Origin: Peptococcaceae bacterium
Lineage (GTDB): Bacteria > Bacillota > Peptococcia > Peptococcales > Peptococcaceae
Reading direction: 5' to 3'
Assembly: GCA_900756555.1 (NCBI GenBank)
Contig: CAAEKP010000045.1
Coordinates: forward strand, 1-13,429
Length of the DNA: 13,429 nucleotides
Below, piece by piece: positions 6,784-13,429 of the stretch; positions within the stretch are counted from its first letter, which is position 1, and every line of letters starts with the position of its first letter. Position numbers and translations under genes: made by a program. The notes under the pieces were generated by a model, which saw only the letters and a list, made by a program, of their open reading frames with translations, had not been told where the DNA came from and searched no databases.

Positions 6784-6866
6784 TTCGTAGGGACGGCTAG
6801 TAGCCGCCCGTTCTTTCTGAATATAATCGCCTAATTCAGCGGGAGTCTAATAGGCTCCCCTACGAA
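6784..6866. repeat. Small inverted-repeat element (MITE-like) between oxidoreductase copies 2 and 1
   Basis: An 83-bp segment is bounded by perfect 9-bp inverted repeats, TTCGTAGGG (6784-6792) and CCCTACGAA (6858-6866). Each end continues into its own hairpin: CGGCTA/TAGCCG (6794-6799 with 6801-6806) and GGGAGTCTA/TAGGCTCCC (6841-6849 with 6851-6859, one G-T pair). It is GC-rich at the ends and AT-rich in the middle, and lacks coding capacity. No target-site duplication is clear. The layout resembles a miniature transposable or palindromic intergenic element; there is only one copy in this window. Confidence 0.55.
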
Positions 6867-6901
6867 CTACCGTTGCACAGATAGTCTACAATATTTAATT
6901 A

Positions 6902-8653
6902 CTATTTATCCTGCAAATACTGATGCACATTACTCAATAGCATAATCACTTCTGCCCGATTGGGCACTTTATTCTCATCAGCAAAATAGGGTTGCAACTG
7001 TTCTGTTAAAATGCCAGCCTCTGTTAATGCAGTCACTGCATCACCTTCTAAGCCAGCAGCACTTGCCGCTTCTGTCAAGATTGCACGGCAAGTTGGCGCT
7101 GCATCCACCCAGCTAATGTTATCTCCCCGATGCTGCTGCCACAAACCCAGGATTAATTCCTCTGATTCTTTCGCAGTAATTGGCTCATCCAAGCGATAAT
7201 CATTCTGATAACCGCCATACACCAAGCCTAGATTACGCAGCGTCTTTACGCCTGCATAGGCCCAATGCTGTTCCACAGCTTCCTGCACCGCAGGCCACTG
7301 TTCCAGATAAGCGCCCTGTTCCTTCAACAACTGCTGAACCGCGGCAATCGCCGCAGCATCTTTGCTGACTTCCCGCACAGTCATATCGTTATTGATGGCA
7401 TAAGCCGCAGCCACACCAGCCGCATCTCCTTCCGCCATGCCCAACGGAATCACCCGCGCACTGCCAGCGGCCAGCGATGTGTATGACGCGCTGCGCCCTA
7501 CCACCAGCAAATCATCCACGCCTAACGGCACCAGACAACGGAACGGCACGCCATAGCGGTCTGGATTACCTAAAATAATACCAACCAGCCGGGAATCATT
7601 CGGTGGTACATCCACCGGGTAAGAACCAATCGCGACAGTATCATCAAACCATCTGTTTTCCAGCACATCATCCAATGTCAGCTGGTACTCGCCCAAAATA
7701 TGGCGACTCTCCCGCACATACAACTGCTCCGCTGTGCCAGCCAACTGAGCATTCTCAAAGCCGGCAAAATGCTGCTGCAAGTAAGGCACAATGTATTCTA
7801 ACTCCGCCCTGCCGCGTTCCATACCGGCAGCCTTACTTGCTTCATCCAATGGATCTACTCCAAAGATGATGAAGCCATTCACCAGCACATTGCCATTGTT
7901 CTGCAAGGCTACGTTTAAGCCCCGCAATCTTGTCTGGGCATCCTGCGGCACATAGGCAAAACTTTCTTCATTGTAGCCCCAGGCAGCCTTGTCTGTGCAG
8001 CCTGTGTTCGGGTTATCATCCCCGTTGAGATACTGGCTTACCTGCTGCCAGTTTACGCCGGATAATTCAAACACCAGCGTCACACCTGTGACATTTTCCT
8101 GATTACCATAATCCTCCCCTAAATAGGTGTACTCCGCACCGGCGGCAGCCGCCACATCTGCATCCACTGTAGCATCAATCACCGTTTTCGCTTTGCAGGT
8201 CAGCTCCTTGCCATCCTGCTGCAATACCACAGCAGTAATGGCATTGCCCTTCTTAATTGGCTTCACAAATTTCGTGTTCAGCTTCAGTGTCAGATTTTCC
8301 TCCGCTGTCACCATCTGCATAAACACATCTTTAGCCGTAGGAATATCAAAGGCCGTTCCGTTCACCGCATGGTAGAACTCCTCAAACGTACCGCGAGTCA
8401 GCAGCGTGCCGTCCCTGCCATTGCACATATCAATAAAGTTCAGGCCACCCAGCGTCATCAAACCACCCAGGGCTTCGTCATCCTCCACCAGCAGCGTCTT
8501 CATCCCATTGCGCGCCGCAGTCACCGCCGCCGAAACACCCTCCGGGTCACCACCAACCACAATCACATCATATTTCTCATCAGCGCCACATCCCCCAGCG
8601 CCCAACAGTGCCAGAACCAGCAGCACCAGCAATAACCATTTCCGTACCCTCAC
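6902..8653 (-). CDS. Lipoprotein FAD-dependent oxidoreductase with SLH-like C-terminus, copy 2
   Basis: The 583-residue paralogue lies between copies 1 and 3 and is the most divergent of the three. It starts at GTG (8651-8653) after a strong AGGGGGG Shine-Dalgarno. The signal peptide ends in AGGC (Cys22), a weaker lipobox than in the other copies. The dinucleotide fold reads VVGGDPEG (32-39), followed by LGGLMTLGGLNF. DATVDADVAAAAG, YVRESRHILGEYQLT, VPFRCLVPLG and VVGRSASYTSLAAGSARVIP are kept. The SLH-like region starts at HWAYAGV (463), with GGYQNDYRLDEPIT matching SLH repeats well; a second weaker repeat ends the protein. It probably acts outside the membrane on an unknown substrate. The spacing of 316 nt upstream and a good promoter suggest separate transcription. 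Confidence 0.85.
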   Translation of the reverse strand: MRVRKWLLLVLLVLALLGAGGCGADEKYDVIVVGGDPEGVSAAVTAARNGMKTLLVEDDEALGGLMTLGGLNFIDMCNGRDGTLLTRGTFEEFYHAVNGTAFDIPTAKDVFMQMVTAEENLTLKLNTKFVKPIKKGNAITAVVLQQDGKELTCKAKTVIDATVDADVAAAAGAEYTYLGEDYGNQENVTGVTLVFELSGVNWQQVSQYLNGDDNPNTGCTDKAAWGYNEESFAYVPQDAQTRLRGLNVALQNNGNVLVNGFIIFGVDPLDEASKAAGMERGRAELEYIVPYLQQHFAGFENAQLAGTAEQLYVRESRHILGEYQLTLDDVLENRWFDDTVAIGSYPVDVPPNDSRLVGIILGNPDRYGVPFRCLVPLGVDDLLVVGRSASYTSLAAGSARVIPLGMAEGDAAGVAAAYAINNDMTVREVSKDAAAIAAVQQLLKEQGAYLEQWPAVQEAVEQHWAYAGVKTLRNLGLVYGGYQNDYRLDEPITAKESEELILGLWQQHRGDNISWVDAAPTCRAILTEAASAAGLEGDAVTALTEAGILTEQLQPYFADENKVPNRAEVIMLLSNVHQYLQDK

Positions 8654-8702
8654 AAAATCCCCCCTGACACATATTCAATATTTGCATACAAATCTAACCC
8701 GT

Positions 8703-8732
8703 ATAATTACAGTTGGACACATACTTTGTCAA
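8703..8732 (-). promoter_or_regulatory. Promoter of oxidoreductase copy 2 with overlapping inverted repeat
   Basis: On the minus strand a perfect -35 TTGACA (8727-8732) is followed after 18 nt by AATTAT (8703-8708, 4 of 6 matches to TATAAT). The -35 sits inside the inverted repeat GGACAC/GTGTCC (8715-8720 with 8733-8738, 12-nt spacer), which could be an operator. It lies about 50 nt before the GTG start. Confidence 0.5.
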
Positions 8733-8846
8733 GTGTCCGCCTCTACAATTTAAACACTACATCATCAATAACGAAAGTATCTTTCATCGCTCACATCAAT
8801 CTATCTACCCACGTAATTTGCATGTTGCCATAATTCCGAATTGGGG

Positions 8847-8919
8847 CGGACAATCGCGTAGGCTGTCTAGCCGAACTGGACGATGTCCAATGCGAGGCAG
8901 ACTGACAAGCAAATGTCCG
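8847..8919. other. Multi-stem inverted-repeat structure
   Basis: An outer stem CGGACA/TGTCCG (8847-8852 with 8914-8919) and a second stem TCGC/GCGA (8854-8857 with 8892-8895) enclose two small hairpins: GGCT/AGCC (8861-8864 with 8869-8872) and TGGAC/GTCCA (8877-8881 with 8885-8889). It could be a structured RNA in either direction, a repeat element or the remnant of one. No U-tract flanks it, so a simple terminator is unlikely. Confidence 0.4.
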
Positions 8920-8969
8920 AAACACTGAGGGATAGGCAACATTGCAAATTACAGTTTAAACAAAATTTA

Positions 8970-10811
8970 TTAGCGCTGCAAATATTGATACACATTCGCC
9001 ATTAGCTGCACCACTTCTGCCACATTTGGATTTTTCTCGCCATCAGCAAAGTAGGGCTGCAAGTCTTCGGTCAAAATGCCTCTGTCTGCCAGAGCCTGCA
9101 AATACACATTGTAGTCATTTGCATACTTCATACCTTCTGCTGTAGCAATAGCACGGGCAGTGGTACCGATAATCTGTCTGTTTGGCGGATTATCATTCAC
9201 TTCAATATAATCCTGCACAATGCCGGATTTTTTCAGCACATTATTAATCATATTCTGATACCGCCAACGACTGATTGGCTCGTCCAGTTTGTATTCGTTG
9301 CTGTAACCGCCGTCCAAAATGCCCAGGCTACGCAGCACCTTTACACCCGGATATGCCCAGTGATCCATAATTGGTTCATGCACTTCAAAATCCTCCAGAT
9401 ATGCGCCTTGCTGTTTCAATGTTTCCTGCACACTGGCAATCGCTTCTTTGTCCTTGGTCATAGCGCGGAAATCCAACTGATTGTTCACCGAATAAGCAGC
9501 GGCTACACCAGCAGCTTCCCCCTCTGCCATGCCAATCGGAATTACGCGGGCACTGCCAGCCGCCAGTGATTTATACGATGCACTGCGGCCCACCACCAAC
9601 AGATTATCTGCCTGCAATGGCACTAAACTGCGGAACGGAATGGCATAACGGTCTGGGCTGCCGATAACCGTACCATAAGTCTGTGTGGCAGTTGGCTGCA
9701 CATCTACCGGATAAGCACCGATGGCAATTTTATCCCACTGGTCACGGTTTTCCAGCACATCATCAATGGTCAGCTGATACTCCCCAATCGTATGACGGCT
9801 TTCCCGCACATACAACTGGTCTGCTGTTTTCACCAGTTCCGCTTTCTCAAAGCCTTTGAAGTTTTCCCGAATATACGGAATCAGATATTCCATCTCTGCC
9901 TGCGCACGGGCAATTCCCTGCGCCTTGCTCTCATCACTTAAAGGATCCACGCCAAAAATAATCAGCGCATTGATTAACACATTCCCGTTGTTCTGGCGGG
10001 CAATATTAAAGCCACGCAGACGCATCATATCATCCTTTGGCTCATAGGCATAGCCTTCTTCCGTATAGCCCCAAGCTGTTTTTTTAGTTGCACCCATATC
10101 TGGAGTACCCTGTTTTAAAATCTCTGCCTTGAACCGCTGCCAGTTCAAATGCATGGACACTTTATTCCAGTTCACGCCGGATAATTCAAATACCAGCGTC
10201 ACGCCCATCTGACGGTCTTTTTCGCCAATATCCTCACCAGCGTAAGTGTATGGCACACCGGCAGCCGCAGCCACATCCGCATCCACCGTAGCATCAATGA
10301 TGCGAGAGCCGTAATAATTGCGTTCTGCGCCGCCTTCATTCATACGCACACCTGTTACAGTGCTGCCATCCATGATTGGCGCTACAAACTGATTCTCCGT
10401 GCGCAGGGTCAGCAATGGCTCCGCAGTGGCAACCTCTAAAAAGAAATTGCGCGCCTCCGTAATATCAAAGGCACTGCCGCCCACTGCGTCATAAAACTCT
10501 TTAAAAAATCCCTGCGTCAGCAAAGTGCTGTCTCTGCTCTCGCACATATCAATAAAATTCAATTCACCAATGGTCATCAAACCACCCAGCGCCTTATCCT
10601 CACCCAACAGCAATGTTTTCATACCATTGCGGGCAGCAGATACCGCAGCTGCAATTCCTTCCGGCTCCGTACCCACCACGATTACATCATAGGTTTCGTC
10701 TGTATACACAGCATTGTCCCAGATATTCTCCTGCACAGCTGCCGTTGTTCCTCCGCAGGCTGTCAGCAGAAAACAACAGAGCAATGTCAGCGCTATCATT
10801 TTTTTTCTCAT
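8970..10811 (-). CDS. Lipoprotein FAD-dependent oxidoreductase with SLH-like C-terminus, copy 3
   Basis: This 613-residue paralogue is the first of the three in transcription order. It has a good lipobox LTAC (Cys19) and a longer linker before the FAD domain, whose dinucleotide fold reads VVGTEPEG (45-52): the second residue is Thr and the middle glycine is Glu. The landmarks DATVDADVAAAAG, YVRESRHTIGEYQLT, IPFRSLVPLQ and VVGRSASYKSLAAGSARVIP are present. It differs from copies 1 and 2 by a longer segment after NWNKVSMHLN. The SLH-like repeat starts at HWAYPGV (484), with LDEPISRW close to the SLH consensus, followed by a second repeat (about 570-611). Amino-acid and DNA similarity to copy 1 is high, including an identical 49-bp stretch. 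An AGGAGG Shine-Dalgarno precedes the ATG by 8 nt. It is divergent from htpG. Confidence 0.85.
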   Translation of the reverse strand: MRKKMIALTLLCCFLLTACGGTTAAVQENIWDNAVYTDETYDVIVVGTEPEGIAAAVSAARNGMKTLLLGEDKALGGLMTIGELNFIDMCESRDSTLLTQGFFKEFYDAVGGSAFDITEARNFFLEVATAEPLLTLRTENQFVAPIMDGSTVTGVRMNEGGAERNYYGSRIIDATVDADVAAAAGVPYTYAGEDIGEKDRQMGVTLVFELSGVNWNKVSMHLNWQRFKAEILKQGTPDMGATKKTAWGYTEEGYAYEPKDDMMRLRGFNIARQNNGNVLINALIIFGVDPLSDESKAQGIARAQAEMEYLIPYIRENFKGFEKAELVKTADQLYVRESRHTIGEYQLTIDDVLENRDQWDKIAIGAYPVDVQPTATQTYGTVIGSPDRYAIPFRSLVPLQADNLLVVGRSASYKSLAAGSARVIPIGMAEGEAAGVAAAYSVNNQLDFRAMTKDKEAIASVQETLKQQGAYLEDFEVHEPIMDHWAYPGVKVLRSLGILDGGYSNEYKLDEPISRWRYQNMINNVLKKSGIVQDYIEVNDNPPNRQIIGTTARAIATAEGMKYANDYNVYLQALADRGILTEDLQPYFADGEKNPNVAEVVQLMANVYQYLQR

Positions 10812-10883
10812 AGTTTTTCCTCCTGTATCTTAAAAATTATTAGCAAAGAGCGTTATTTCTTTTCCTTCAAATAATACATGGTT

Positions 10884-10912
10884 AGTATACTGGATAACCG
10901 CCCGCAATACAA
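10884..10912 (-). promoter_or_regulatory. Putative promoter of oxidoreductase copy 3
   Basis: On the minus strand TTGTAT (10907-10912) and TATACT (10884-10889, 5 of 6 matches) are spaced by exactly 17 nt, about 70 nt before the start codon. The -35 half is only 3 of 6. The -35 is part of a 14-mer, TTGCGGCTTGTATT, that recurs at 176-189. Confidence 0.45.
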
Positions 10913-11021
10913 GCCGCAACCTGTTTCTATAAGAAATTTGCAATGATTTCTTTATAATTTTAAGAAAGTATTAAGCATTTCTTTTCATTTTTTATCAATT
11001 TAAAAAAATATTATTTTCTAC

Positions 11022-11050
11022 TTGCATTTTTATGGCAACAGGTATATGAT
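11022..11050 (+). promoter_or_regulatory. Sigma-A promoter of htpG
   Basis: TTGCAT (11022-11027) and TATGAT (11045-11050) are separated by 17 nt. The predicted start point, near 11057, falls at the left edge of the CIRCE operator, so HrcA bound there would block transcription initiation. Confidence 0.75.
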
Positions 11051-11058
11051 ATGTTTTG

Positions 11059-11085
11059 TTAGCACTCGACTGGATAGAGTGCTAA
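11059..11085. promoter_or_regulatory. CIRCE operator (HrcA binding site)
   Basis: TTAGCACTC, a 9-nt spacer and GAGTGCTAA match the CIRCE consensus perfectly; the symmetry extends to 13 bp per arm (11055-11067 with 11077-11089). HrcA binds CIRCE and represses heat-shock genes until misfolded protein titrates GroEL. It lies 58 nt before the htpG start and just after the -10, so htpG is predicted to belong to the HrcA regulon. Confidence 0.95.
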
Positions 11086-11143
11086 CAAATGAATCTGTTT
11101 AACATTTTATAATATACTTTACATACGAAGGGATCGATTTTAA

Positions 11144-13036
11144 ATGGCAAAAACTGAATTTAAGGCAGAATCCAAACGACTGCTGGATTTGATGATCAAC
11201 TCTATCTACACCCACAAAGAAATCTTCTTGCGGGAAATTATCTCCAACGCCAGCGATGCCACCGACAAACGCTATTACAATGCTATGGTCAACGGCGAAA
11301 CCGGCTTGAACCGGGATGAATTGTCTATTGATATCACCATTGACAAAGACAGCCGTACCCTGACAGTTACCGACCACGGCTGTGGCATGACCGAAGAAGA
11401 ACTGAACACCAATCTGGGTACCATCGCCAAAAGCGGCTCTTTTGATTTCAAAGCAAATCAGGAGAAAAATGACGATATCGACATCATTGGTCAGTTTGGC
11501 GTGGGCTTCTACTCCGCTTTTATGGTCAGCAAAAATGTAAAAGTTATCACGCGCAGTGAAAACAGCACTCAGGGCTATGTTTGGGAATCAGACGGTGCTG
11601 ACGGTTATACCATCACCCCATGTGAGAAGGACAGCATTGGTACAGAAATCATCATGACCATCAAAGACAATGAGGGAGAAGATAGTTACGACGATTTTCT
11701 GGATGTTTACCATATCCGTGGCATCATCAAAAAATATTCTGACTACATTCGCTATCCAATTCACCTACCAGTGGAACAGCGCAAAGTGAAAGAAGGCTCT
11801 GACCCGGAAAATCCTGAATTTGAAACTTACACGGAAATCCAAACGGTCAACAGCATGACACCATTGTGGAAAAAGATGCCGGCTCAGATTACCGAAGAAG
11901 AATATAATAAATTTTACCGCGAAAAATTCATTGATTACAGCGACCCATTGCTGACCATTCACAGCAACACAGAAGGTTCCGCCACTTACAATGCTCTGCT
12001 GTTTGTGCCAGATCACATGCCATACGATTTTTACACCAAAAATTTTGAAAAAGGCTTGCAGCTCTATGCCAGCGGCGTGCTGATTATGGATAAATGCGCT
12101 GATCTGCTGCCAGATTATTTTGCTTTCGTGCGTGGTCTGGTAGATTCTCAGGATTTATCCCTGAATATTTCCCGTGAATTATTGCAGCATGACCGTCAAT
12201 TAAAACTGATTGCCACCAGTCTGGAAAAGAAAATCAAATCCGAACTGCTGAAATTGCAGAAGAACGACCGGGAAAAATACGATAAATTCTTTGAAACCTT
12301 TGGCTTGCAACTGAAATATGGTATCTACAGCGATTATGGTACTCACAAAGAAATGTTGCAGGATTTAATTCTGTTCTACTCTTCCACCGAAAAGAAACTG
12401 GTGACACTGAACGAATATGTAGAACGGATGAAAGATGATCAGACTGCTATCTACTATGCCTGCGGCAAAACCATCGACCAGATTAACCTGCTGCCACAGA
12501 TTGAACTGTTCCAGGATAAAGGCTACGAAGTATTGTATCTGACCGATGACGTGGACGAATTTGCGCTGAAAGTAATTCGTGACTACAAAGAAAAACCATT
12601 CAAATCCATTGCCGATGGCGATGTTGACTTAGAAAGCGCAGAAGAAAAAGAAGCCGCAGCCAAACAGACTGAGGACAACAAAACATTGCTGGACTTCTGC
12701 ACCAAAGCATTAGATGGTAAAGTAAAAGCAGTAAAATTGTCCACCAGACTGAAAACCCACCCGGTTTGCTTATCCAGCGAAGGACCAATCTCTCTGGAAA
12801 TGGAACGGGTACTGGACACCATGCCAGAACCAAACTATCATAAAGCAGAACGCATTCTGGAAATTAACGCAAACCACCCAATTTTCCAGACCCTGTGTGC
12901 CGCATATCCAGCTGATGAACAGAAAGCCACCGATTACATTAATGTGCTGTACAATCAGGCATTATTAATCGAAGGATTGACCATCGAAGATCCAGTTGCT
13001 TACGCCAACGCCGTATGCAGCCTACTGAGCAAATAA
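11144..13036 (+). CDS. htpG: HtpG, Hsp90-family chaperone
   Basis: HtpG is the cytosolic bacterial Hsp90, an ATP-driven dimeric chaperone. The 630-residue protein has the N-terminal GHKL ATPase domain, with EIISNASDA (31-39, catalytic Glu31 and nucleotide-binding Asn35), DHGCGM (77-82), LGTIAKSGS (91-99) and the lid-loop GQFGVGFYSAF (116-126). The middle domain contains the conserved DLSLNISRELLQ segment with the ATP-contacting arginine. The C-terminal dimerisation domain is complete. Length is usual for the family. It is the only recognised plus-strand gene, has its own promoter and CIRCE operator, a GAAGGGA Shine-Dalgarno 10 nt before the ATG, and a terminator after the stop, so it is a single-gene unit. 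Confidence 0.98.
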   Translation: MAKTEFKAESKRLLDLMINSIYTHKEIFLREIISNASDATDKRYYNAMVNGETGLNRDELSIDITIDKDSRTLTVTDHGCGMTEEELNTNLGTIAKSGSFDFKANQEKNDDIDIIGQFGVGFYSAFMVSKNVKVITRSENSTQGYVWESDGADGYTITPCEKDSIGTEIIMTIKDNEGEDSYDDFLDVYHIRGIIKKYSDYIRYPIHLPVEQRKVKEGSDPENPEFETYTEIQTVNSMTPLWKKMPAQITEEEYNKFYREKFIDYSDPLLTIHSNTEGSATYNALLFVPDHMPYDFYTKNFEKGLQLYASGVLIMDKCADLLPDYFAFVRGLVDSQDLSLNISRELLQHDRQLKLIATSLEKKIKSELLKLQKNDREKYDKFFETFGLQLKYGIYSDYGTHKEMLQDLILFYSSTEKKLVTLNEYVERMKDDQTAIYYACGKTIDQINLLPQIELFQDKGYEVLYLTDDVDEFALKVIRDYKEKPFKSIADGDVDLESAEEKEAAAKQTEDNKTLLDFCTKALDGKVKAVKLSTRLKTHPVCLSSEGPISLEMERVLDTMPEPNYHKAERILEINANHPIFQTLCAAYPADEQKATDYINVLYNQALLIEGLTIEDPVAYANAVCSLLSK

Positions 13037-13067
13037 TACCAATCCATACACATACCATAAAGAAAAC

Positions 13068-13097
13068 GCCATCCATTGTGGGTGGCTTTTTTGTTTT
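13068..13097 (+). terminator. Intrinsic terminator of htpG
   Basis: Starting 31 nt after the stop codon, GCCATCC (13068-13074) pairs with GGGTGGC (13080-13086; 7 bp with one G-U, loop of five) and is followed by TTTTTTGTTTT. This is a standard rho-independent terminator. Confidence 0.9.
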
Positions 13098-13118
13098 AAT
13101 GTATCGCTGCGGTGACGA

Positions 13119-13247
13119 AGTGACGACTTTTTCTGAATTTTTATTCTTATTTTTATTTTTTGTTTTTTATAAAAAAGTTTCCGAAAAAACGTTCACATTG
13201 TTCACAACGGCTTCATTGACAGAAAAATTGTTCACAAAGTCGTCACT
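13119..13247. repeat. 12-bp perfect inverted repeat pair
   Basis: AGTGACGACTTT (13119-13130) and its exact reverse complement AAAGTCGTCACT (13236-13247) lie 105 nt apart. The left arm overlaps a direct repeat of GTGACGA (13112-13118 and 13120-13126). The interval holds the AT palindrome and three GTTCACA copies. Confidence 0.7.
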
Positions 13248-13258
13248 GAATGTTCACA
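13191..13258 (+). repeat. Cluster of four GTTCACA repeats
   Basis: GTTCACA occurs at 13191, 13200, 13230 and 13252, all on the same strand. The two middle copies share TTGTTCACAA; the outer two share GTTCACATT. TTGTTCACA differs by one base from the relaxed DnaA box TTWTNCACA, so a DnaA-like or other protein-binding cluster is possible, but the identity of the binder is not shown by the sequence. Confidence 0.65.
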
Positions 13259-13429
13259 TTTTGGCTGATTCCGCAGCTACCCGACCAGAAGGGCGTCGGG
13301 CACTGGACAATGGGCAACAAGGCATCCCCTGTAGTTGATGTAGGTACGGTGCCATGGCATACCGTTGACGCATAACACCAATATTATGTATGAATGTAGC
13401 AATATCTGCCTGTTATACTTTGCCTGTCC

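Larger units (their letters stand above)
8654..8969. other. Intergenic region between oxidoreductase copies 3 and 2
   Basis: No gene is supported in these 316 nt. On the minus strand it contains the promoter of copy 2 (8703-8732) with an overlapping inverted repeat, and further upstream a multi-stem structure (8847-8919). Short minus- and plus-strand open frames cross the structured part but resemble no known family. No intrinsic terminator with a U-tract was found for copy 3. Confidence 0.6.
10812..11143. other. Divergent promoter region between oxidoreductase copy 3 and htpG
   Basis: These 332 nt hold no gene. The left part carries the putative minus-strand promoter of copy 3 (10884-10912) and its Shine-Dalgarno. 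The middle (about 10920-11020) is very AT-rich with no hairpin seen. The right part has the htpG promoter (11022-11050), the CIRCE operator (11059-11085) and the htpG Shine-Dalgarno GAAGGGA (11127-11133). Confidence 0.75.
13098..13429. other. Intergenic region rich in short repeats, no recognised gene
   Basis: The region holds four GTTCACA repeats, a 12-bp inverted repeat, a 14-bp AT palindrome TTTTTTATAAAAAA (13163-13176), a hairpin CCCGAC/GTCGGG (13280-13285 with 13295-13300) and a palindrome TGCCATGGCA (13350-13359) flanked by ACGGT/ACCGT (13346-13350 with 13361-13365). A minus-strand frame is open from the right edge to a TAG at 13277-13279 (50 codons), but it shows no family motif and crosses the hairpins, so it is not called as a gene. 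A plus-strand frame of 107 codons overlapping the htpG end is also unconvincing. Confidence 0.6.

Noticed and set aside
6784..6866. Element acting as terminator of oxidoreductase copy 2
   Set aside because: The hairpins are not followed by a U-tract in the minus direction.
8711..8940. Insertion-sequence remnant suggested by several GTCC/GGAC motifs
   Set aside because: No transposase fragment, no paired ends and no target duplication could be found; the motifs are explained as local stems.
13015..13338. 107-codon plus-strand frame overlapping the htpG end
   Set aside because: It runs through the htpG terminator, T-rich DNA and the repeat cluster; the apparent hydrophobic stretch comes from poly-T.

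Overview
The window looks like chromosomal DNA of an anaerobic, probably spore-forming member of the Bacillota. The evidence is SpoIID next to a SpoIIQ-like protein, a two-iron superoxide reductase (an anaerobe's oxygen defence), a HrcA/CIRCE operator, AGGAGG-type ribosome binding sites and SLH-like domains on secreted proteins. A diderm Negativicutes host is possible but cannot be settled from this sequence. Apart from htpG, every recognisable gene is on the minus strand.

Left part (1-4900): the first codons of a secreted protein run off the left edge, preceded by a folded leader. A perfect match to the bacterial parS consensus (258-273) lies in the same intergenic region, which suggests an origin-side location. 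Then, in minus-strand transcription order from the right, come prfA (release factor 1), prmC (the methyltransferase that modifies release factors, overlapping prfA by one base), a strong terminator, dfx, spoIID and the spoIIQ-like gene. The start signal of the spoIIQ-like gene is buried in the 3' arm of a hairpin that may also end spoIID transcription.

Middle part (4947-10811): three tandem paralogues encode lipoprotein-type FAD-dependent oxidoreductases of the FAD_oxidored (PF12831-like) class. Each has a lipobox, an FAD domain in which the middle glycine of the dinucleotide fold is Asp or Glu, and a C-terminal SLH-like region. They are separated by 167-316 nt spacers. One spacer holds a small inverted-repeat element and another holds a multi-stem structure. 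This array is the most unusual part of the window; its substrate is unknown.

Right part (10812-13429): htpG (Hsp90) is divergent from the third oxidoreductase. It has a textbook sigma-A promoter with a CIRCE operator at the expected transcription start, and an intrinsic terminator after the gene. The last 330 nt hold no recognised gene but contain four GTTCACA repeats, a 12-bp inverted repeat and further hairpins.

The housekeeping genes (translation termination, engulfment, oxygen defence, chaperone) form several short transcription units rather than one pathway. The oxidoreductase array appears to be a lineage-specific expansion placed between prfA and htpG.
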